Positions 58,187 to 64,000 of a stretch of 64,000 bases of DNA are shown here, piece by piece (position 1 is the stretch's first letter; each line of letters begins with the position of its first letter). A model generated the notes under the pieces. It saw nothing but the letters and a program-made list of their open reading frames with translations, was not told the origin of the DNA and made no database searches. The position numbers were made by a program, and so were the translations under genes. The DNA is from Gnetum montanum. Its lineage: Eukaryota > Streptophyta > Gnetopsida > Gnetales > Gnetaceae. The stretch covers positions 118,109-182,108 of the forward strand of contig MNCI01026399.1 of NCBI GenBank assembly GCA_015680685.1. The letters are read 5' to 3'.

Positions 58187-58374
58187 TATATTTCCTCTAG
58201 GTAATAATGAGAAAGGAATATTAAGTCATATTCTACTAGATTAGGTTTTTGTGAAAAACTTTTGAAGCAATTTCTATATTTGTTAATAAAACTAAGGCTT
58301 TTTCTTCTATTAAAACAACAATAGATTCCATTAAGTTATGGTGGGTTGGGGTTGTTAGAATTTATTTATCTATA

Positions 58375-58610
58375 GGTTTCAAGGAAAGTACCGAAGTGGA
58401 TGGGAGGATAAGGAAATGTAGTGAAACTTTGTGAATGCACAAAAAATGAAGATGAATGTTGAAAAAACAAGTGTCATAATTTGTGGAACCAATAAGAGAG
58501 AATACATTTTCAATCTAAATAATAAGAAAATTAAAATTGTTGATACATACACATATTTGGGAGTAGAATGCTTGCAAAATTATAAGTGGAAATAATGTAT
58601 ATCACAAACA
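58375..58610 (+). mobile_element. LINE reverse transcriptase fragment
   Basis: Plus-strand frame reads MKMNVEKTSVIICGTNKREY, IFNLNNKKIKIVDTYTYLGV E. This matches the K-T-x-V-M...Y-x-L-N-x-x-x-I-x-x-V-x-x-Y-x-Y-L-G-V region downstream of the LINE polymerase motifs. It follows the copia 3' end by about 190 bp; no other LINE part is seen. Confidence 0.65.
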
Positions 58611-58631
58611 AGTTTGCAAATGACTCAAAGA

Positions 58632-58775
58632 TAACAATTGAGGTGTTAGAGTAGTCTTAAGACTCTTGATTTGAAAGCTTTAATTCATGAGTTTGATTCT
58701 GATGAGCAATGCTAAGTTATATATCTTGGGGTGTACCTATATTGCAATTATTTCGAGGTTCCAACACCACCAAAT
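58632..58775 (+). mobile_element. SINE-like copy
   Basis: Head GAGGTGTTAGAGTAGTCTTA, then CATGAGTTTGATTCTGATGA with a B-box-like core. Tail CTTGGGGTGTACCTATATTG, then TTATTTCGAGGTTCCAACAC. Matches copies at 4162 and 24333. Confidence 0.55.
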
Positions 58776-59860
58776 TGCTCAAAGGTCTTATATACAATAA
58801 AAAATAGAAATAGCAATCATAATATTTGGACTTTGAAAATTTGAAAATATTTTTTAAACCAATTATACAACTACAATGCTTTATAGATGTGTGGTATGTG
58901 CCCACCTCTTTATTAAGAATTATGGAAGATAATGAGAGATAAGTATACCCAATGCTCTACCATACAATCTACAAGTATTATTGCGGACCATGTTGTAACT
59001 CATAAATGGACTAGCAATGATGTTTAGTCTTATTAGGTCATCACATATCGTTGTCTTCCTACTTCAACTAGTAGTGGCTCTTATACTTTTATGATTTACT
59101 CGAGGTGAGGTACATAATCATTTATGTTGCTATAACCATGATTAAACTAAGTATAAACATAAGAAATATAATTAATTAAACAAAGACGAAAACAAGGAAA
59201 TAAATCCTAATCTACCCTACAAGTAATGAGTGTTTGACTTTAACTTGTCATCATAATCATGCGCATTAACTACTAGGATTACCAAGCAATATCACTATTT
59301 AACGTAATCAGAGTTATCATCACTCAGATTACTAAGTTAGTATGTGTTACTACTCAAAAATAAATCATGCTCATTTTGCCAATGATTATCATGCAATAAA
59401 ATGGAAACACTATGATAAGGAGAGCAATAAAATATCAAAGGAAATTAAATGAAATAAATGGCAATCTAATCTAAGTCAGAATGCTATAATAGAAGAAAAT
59501 AAATCTTGATTGATCTTATTGCCATTAATGAATTGTAGCTAGGTACAGTCCACTTGAAATAAACCTTGAACAACTAACTTAATTCCATTTTCGTGACATT
59601 TTTTGATTGCTCTCTAGGTTACAAAAAAAAATTGATAGAGTTTGATTACTATATGAACAAATGGGACATGTTGGACCTTCTTTTCTTAGATTCACATAAC
59701 CAAGGCAAGTGTGGTTTTAACTTTGTTTCATCTAAGATTAAGCATCCAAATCCTCAAAAACAACATCAAAAGACACAATTCCAACAACCGAAGGCCTCTA
59801 GGGGCCATTCCAACTCATAACCCAGGATAGAGCATGACATTTAATGACCTTGGAAAATTC
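58776..59860. other. Gene-free AT-rich DNA
   Basis: No coding frame I can support. Parts of 59040-59560 loosely recall the R-U5 of the A-E LTR family in reverse (GATTACCAAGC-like blocks), but the match is too weak to annotate. Confidence 0.5.
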
Positions 59861-59867
59861 ATAAATG

Positions 59868-60801
59868 AAAATTTTTCTAATTCCCTAAGGTGAAATCAAT
59901 GCAATGTCAATGTCAACCCTAAACCACACTGTTTATGTCACCTATGTTAAAACTATCTTTTGACCTTTATTTTGGCCTTGCAAGAGCTCGAATGATTTTT
60001 CTATGACAAATCTTGACATGGTAGACATCATATTCTTGCATTTGGTGAGTTGACTGTATGAGTTGAGAAGCAAGATTTTTCTAAGGATGGAGGTGACACT
60101 AATGTTAATGCTAGTGTCAACCTTAGTATCAACACCTCCATCATCATCCTTAACATTAGCTTGACACTTTCTACTTGTAAAAACTAGCATCCCGGCTGCA
60201 ATCTTGGCTTCTCAAGTTCTTTGGCAACTAATCAACATCATTTCAAGGGCATCAAATATCAATTTCAAAAAGTTTAGAGGCAATCTTAGGAGGTCACAAC
60301 TCAAAATCTTTCTAAGTATGGTAGGTGATGCTAATGCTAATGTCAACATTACCATTAGCATCACCTTGCCTACATTATCTTTGTTCCAGTCACCAATATC
60401 AACATTTAGTAGCATTTCCTAGGCCCACAAGCTCTTGGTCATCCTATAAACATTATCATGGTGCATCTCAACATTAGTTTGAGTGTCCCTAAGACTTAGA
60501 GTGGCAACTTGAGAAATGGTTGAAAATTTTTCTAAGTCCCTGGTTGACATTGACACTAATGCCAATTTTAGCATCAACATCTCCAATTATGAGACCCACA
60601 CCGTGTAACCTTTGACCTTCACATTCTGCACTTGACATCATCTCTTAGCTTCACAAGCTTCTTGGCATTGTCATAGCATAATTTGACAACAATTTGAGTG
60701 TTAGAAGGGGTTCAAGAGGCCTGGAACTATAGTTTAATAAACATCGAGAAAACTTTTCTATCTCTTGGTGACACTAACATTGACATAACATCAACGTCAC
60801 C
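59868..60801. repeat. About 225-bp degenerate tandem repeats with hairpins
   Basis: Four to five units begin with a TTTTTCTAAG-like block at about 59868, 60078, 60308, 60531 and 60755. Each is followed by a local inverted repeat and, about 100 bp later, a CTTCACAAGCTTCTTGGCA-like block. Best stem: 60324-60336 with 60353-60365, 13 bp perfect (GGTGATGCTAATG). Others: GGAGGTG (60089-60095) with CACCTCC (60133-60139), and GGTGAC (60767-60772) with GTCACC (60796-60801). No coding frame spans the units. Confidence 0.6.
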
Positions 60802-61183
60802 TCTCTTTTAACTAATGTTCCCAAGTCTCATAAGTCAAAATTACTAAAAAAAAACTCCAAGTAAATTCTAAACTCCACACTTGAATTTTGCAATCCTAAA
60901 CCTATAAATATGGAATCAGAATCCAAATTTGGGATCAATTTCTTAAGATCCAAAGCTTTTATTTTTGTATTTTAAGAAACCAAGAGCATGAGCATCCAAT
61001 TCCTTTGCATCTTCCACATTCTTCACAATTGCTACAACTTTGCTTGGTAGTCCACGAGCTTACTCTAGGGTAAGCATAGTTGGATAGCTTTTATATCACC
61101 ACCCCAAACTTAGAATTTTTCAGCATCAATGTCACTTCTCCAAAGTTAGAATTTTTTCAGCTCTAACATTACTTCTAGGACAC
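60802..61183. other. Spacer before element D, nothing recognised
   Basis: AT-rich sequence without a coding frame; may include a further decayed piece of the tandem repeats. Confidence 0.5.
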
Positions 61184-62082
61184 TAATGAAGTGTTAGTTG
61201 GTCGCCGCGTCGATGCAACCACGTATACGCGGCCTCGTATATGCTGCCCCATAGACACATCCTTCCATGCGTCGACGTGGCCCCGTTTACGCGGTGCCTT
61301 TTTCAGCTTATAAATAAGAGGGGCTTCCGCCTCATTGAGGCGCCTTTCAATTAGTTGTAGCGAAGCTCTGTAGTTTGTTCCCGTAGGAGATAGAATATTT
61401 TCAAGTGCCCGTAGAAAGTGTAAGAAAAGTGATCAGCTATTTATTTGAGCGTTGACGTATCTGAGCCCATTGGCGTGATGGCAATAAAGATGAACTCTTC
61501 AAGCATTCCTTGCAGCATTTGGACTTAGCCATTTTATGCATTCACTAGTTTAATATGTTTATGCTTTGGTAATTGCTTTGATAATTACTTAAGTTTCTGT
61601 TATTATTATCTTAATCGCTATCGCTCATTCATAGTTCATAAAGGCCATAAGTACGACCATCTCGAACGTAAATCAAACACTTGGTAAACCCAGTGACGCT
61701 TAATGTATGGTAACCCAAAAGTGTTAGGAGATGCTCAGAACGTGCTCGGAAGATGGGATCGGATACTTATGCTAGGAATAGTTAGAGTACAAGCTAGGAT
61801 AATTATAGATTAGATAATAGTTTATTCCTTACTTTTCATACCTTAATTAGCCGCCAAAAGATAAGTAAAAAGCTATAAAAATCATTAGCCTTAATCTCAC
61901 TTAACCATCGCTAACAGAACATCACAAGTGAGATTAGGAAGGAAACAACCGTTCTAACTCAAGGTTTCGCTGGTTAGAGTCTAATGTATGTTAAGTGCTT
62001 ACAGTCTACAGAATTTGATCAAGTCGTGTGTGAACGCCCATGATTCGTATGGTTGGGCGTAGGGGTACCTAGCCACTCATCA
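61184..62082 (+). repeat. 5' LTR of element D (899 bp)
   Basis: TAATGAAG (for TGATGAAG)...TCATCA. TATAAATA at 61309-61316, AATAAAG near 61482. U3 has CGTCGATGCA / GTATACGCGGCC repeats like element A. Nearest relative in the window is the LTR at 1715-2638. Confidence 0.88.
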
Positions 62083-62083
62083 T

Positions 62084-62102
62084 TGGCGCCGTTGCTGGGG
62101 AC
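62084..62102 (+). promoter_or_regulatory. Primer-binding site of element D
   Basis: TGGCGCCGTTGCTGGGGAC, one base after the LTR; closest in the window to the tRNA-Asp-type consensus. Confidence 0.9.
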
Positions 62103-62374
62103 CATTAGTCTTACATGCATCATCTAACCTTAGTAAAATTATCATTCAAGTTGTTGGAACGGACCCAGGATAGAAACATTTACACATGCTAGGTGGATTA
62201 AAGTAAGTAGTAAGGTACATCGAATACATGGACCATCTAACGTCCAACATGTCTTCTCACAGGAGAGAGGTATCCAACCCACCGATGCCACAAGAATGTC
62301 AGGTGGTATACAAGCATCCCAATGAATATGTCCCTAATTTCACATTCATCCTACATCAGGATGAGTATTGTTTT

Positions 62375-62570
62375 CCTAGTAGCACGGCATGAGTACGACT
62401 TGGTTATGAGCATTGATGAATGTGTACGGCTAACCAAGGAATAGGCTACTCATGGTGATTAGATTCTCTCACCCTTATCTCCTAGAACGTGGGACGAGTA
62501 TGACTTGATTACGAGCATCTACGGATGTGTACGGCTAGTCAAAGAATTGGCTGCTCATCACACTTAGATT
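62375..62570 (+). repeat. Two 106-bp diverged tandem units at the D/E junction
   Basis: Copies start CCTAGTAGCACGGCATGAG (62375) and CCTAGAACGTGGGACGAG (62481) and share ATGTGTACGGCTA. They lie between the broken D gag and the E LTR and match neither element. Confidence 0.7.
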
Positions 62571-62972
62571 AGTTAAGTGCCTCAGTACGACTGCTTCGAG
62601 CACGTGCGTTACGTGTGGTAATCCCAGTAATGATTAGCATTTGGTAGCCACAGTTGCACAGTTCAGGGTGTGTACGGCAAGTGGGAACGGATGCTGACAC
62701 TAGGACTTAGTGTTGTAGTTAGAATTAGTTTTAGTCTCTCAACCCTTTACCCCTTAGCATAGGAGATAAACCAGAAAAGACCAAAAAAATCATATACCTC
62801 AGACTTACTTAACCATATACTGTGACAACAAGTAAGTTTGGGAAGACAACGATTAATTAACCCCAAGTGTTCCTTGTGGCATTTAGGCATTTAGTCTGCG
62901 GATTTCAACCGGATCGCGCGTGCTATGCTTGTTTCGTATGGTTGAGTGTAGGGGTACCTCGCCACTCATCAT

Positions 62973-62991
62973 TGGCGCTGTTGCTAGGGAC
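62973..62991 (+). promoter_or_regulatory. Primer-binding site of element E
   Basis: TGGCGCTGTTGCTAGGGAC, one base after the LTR end TCATCA (62971). Confidence 0.85.
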
Positions 62992-63112
62992 TAAGTGTTT
63001 GTACGCCATTTAGAACATTAGGAAATCTTTCACATCGTTGTGAGCCTTAACAAACCTTTGGGTTAATTAGTTAAATAAGAACATATATAACGGTGAATAG
63101 CACACCAATAAA

Positions 63113-64000
63113 ATGGCTTCTTCTCATAAGGTTAACTCACCTAGGGATAACACGGAAGACAGTCAGCAACATACACATAACCTGAACCAGCCAAGTCCTC
63201 AGTAATCTAAGGTGACATATACTCATCCCGATGAGTATGTGCCTGACTTTACTTTTATTCTCCCTTAAGATGAACAATTGCGGTGGAGAGATTTGCAAGG
63301 TAACATCATGTTACCCCCATATCGATCAGTCCCTAACATGCTTTTCCATGCCTTAGCACAGATTGGCATGCAAGAACTATTTGCAGAATACGTTATGGAT
63401 GACTTTGACACAAGGGATTATCATTCCACTGCTGCCCAACGTATTCAGGATGAAAGGCAAGAGAGCCAACACTCATTGTTGAAGGGCAAGGTCCCCCATG
63501 TCCTTAGTGAAATAGGAGATGAGGAACCCCTCACAATGGGTTTCTTAGGAAATGATGTTCCTCCTCCTCACAATGGTGAAGAGGTTAGGCATCACAGCCT
63601 TCGATCAACTGTACATGCTACGGGCTCTGATCCCCGTGAACACCAACTGTTCACGGTAGGAACAACCACTCACACTAAGGACGGACACTCAGATCGTTAT
63701 AATGATCGGGGCTAAAGCAGCCGAAGAGAAGGTAAGAAACATCGCCATGGTGATGGATCCCCTTCCTCTTCTCCTTCATCTCACCATTCACACTCTCCTT
63801 CCACATCTGGGTGCAACCATCGTGAGCACAACGGAGAGGGTAAAAGTAAAGAAGATGAAAGACCTCGACAGGAAGGTCAGGAGTTAGGACAAGGGCAAAG
63901 ACGTAGGGAGAGTAAGGAACCACCACGAAGACATCACAGACGTCATGATAGAGATGATCATGACGAACCCCTACTCACAACCCGAAGCATGCTAGACATC
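63113..64000 (+). pseudogene. gag of element E, partial
   Basis: Begins MASSHKVNSPRDNTEDSQQH at 63113, has a stop near 63205 and another near 63268 (FTFILP then TAA). It is open 63278-63715: LRWRDLQGNIMLPPYRSVPN, MLFHALAQIGM. The linker is Ser/His-rich (SPSSSPSSHHSHSPS) after a stop at 63714. Homologous to the gag of A, B and C. The capsid core would lie beyond the window. Confidence 0.8.

Larger units (their letters stand above)
61184..62368 (+). mobile_element. Athila-like element D: 5' LTR, primer site and start of gag
   Basis: LTR 61184-62082 is followed by the primer site and the first about 150 codons' worth of leader and gag (MDHLTSNMSSHRREVSNPPM near 62230; YKHPNEYVPNFTFILHQDE to 62368), where homology stops abruptly. 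The rest of the element is replaced by the sequence leading into element E. Confidence 0.85.
62565..64000 (+). mobile_element. Athila-like element E: truncated LTR, primer site, gag
   Basis: The LTR (about 62565-62971) has only the right part of the family R-U5. U3, TATA box and polyadenylation signal are missing. The primer site and gag follow, and the element runs off the right edge. As it lacks a promoter on this side it cannot be an intact element; recombination with D is the likely cause. Confidence 0.8.

Noticed and set aside
59040-59560. Possible reversed, very decayed LTR of the A-E family
   Set aside because: Only scattered short blocks resemble R-U5; no ends, TATA box or primer site could be placed.
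1-64000. CRISPR arrays, bacterial operons, tRNA or rRNA genes
   Set aside because: Spliced plant gene and plant retroelements throughout; no repeat-spacer array and no complete tRNA or rRNA gene seen. The pol III box-like pieces belong to SINE-like repeats.

Overview
Plant nuclear DNA, almost certainly from a seed plant with a large repeat-rich genome; a conifer or other gymnosperm is my best guess. The reasons are a 19-exon beta-galactosidase gene stretched over 20.5 kb by a 9.7-kb intron, TE fragments inside introns, and Ty1/copia and Ty3/gypsy elements nested in each other. The lineage is an inference; nothing here fixes the species.

Layout. 1-2638: 5' end of a minus-strand Athila-like gypsy element (A), abutting a partial plus-strand LTR (to 3420). 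3421-6286: gene-free DNA with a SINE copy. 6287-26767 (minus): an apparently intact glycoside hydrolase family 35 beta-galactosidase gene, about 849 codons. All 18 introns have GT-AG borders and the reading frame survives every junction. Intron 12 holds an RTE-type LINE remnant. Intron 5 holds a 631-bp near-perfect hairpin carrying a gene-like segment that recurs 4.3 kb away, and a cluster of unrelated gene fragments: EXO1 exons 1-2, a U-box/ARM ligase C-terminus and a mitochondrial ATP synthase epsilon copy. 26819-29130: upstream region with no recognised gene.

29131-34990: element F, a gypsy element keeping gag, protease and the end of pol but lacking RT, RNase H and the integrase core. 35456-58186: one old copia element (plus strand) interrupted by two Athila-like elements. 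B (35817-45532, plus, TSD agcat) sits in its 5' LTR. C (48378-54925, minus, TSD attac) sits in its integrase. B has lost RNase H; C has lost the whole RT-integrase block. 58187-61183: LINE and SINE fragments and a set of about 225-bp tandem repeats with hairpins. 61184-64000: two more elements of the B/C family (D and E), E joined to a truncated D.

How the parts relate. The beta-galactosidase is the only clear host gene: a secreted cell-wall enzyme with a signal peptide, GH35 catalytic domain and C-terminal galactose-binding lectin domain. Elements A-E share one gag, one tRNA-Asp-type primer site and one R-U5 sequence, but carry different U3 regions, each built on its own repeated palindromic motif. 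Exon borders were read by eye from splice consensus and family knowledge; most are exact by codon count, and the end of exon 3 may be off by one base.
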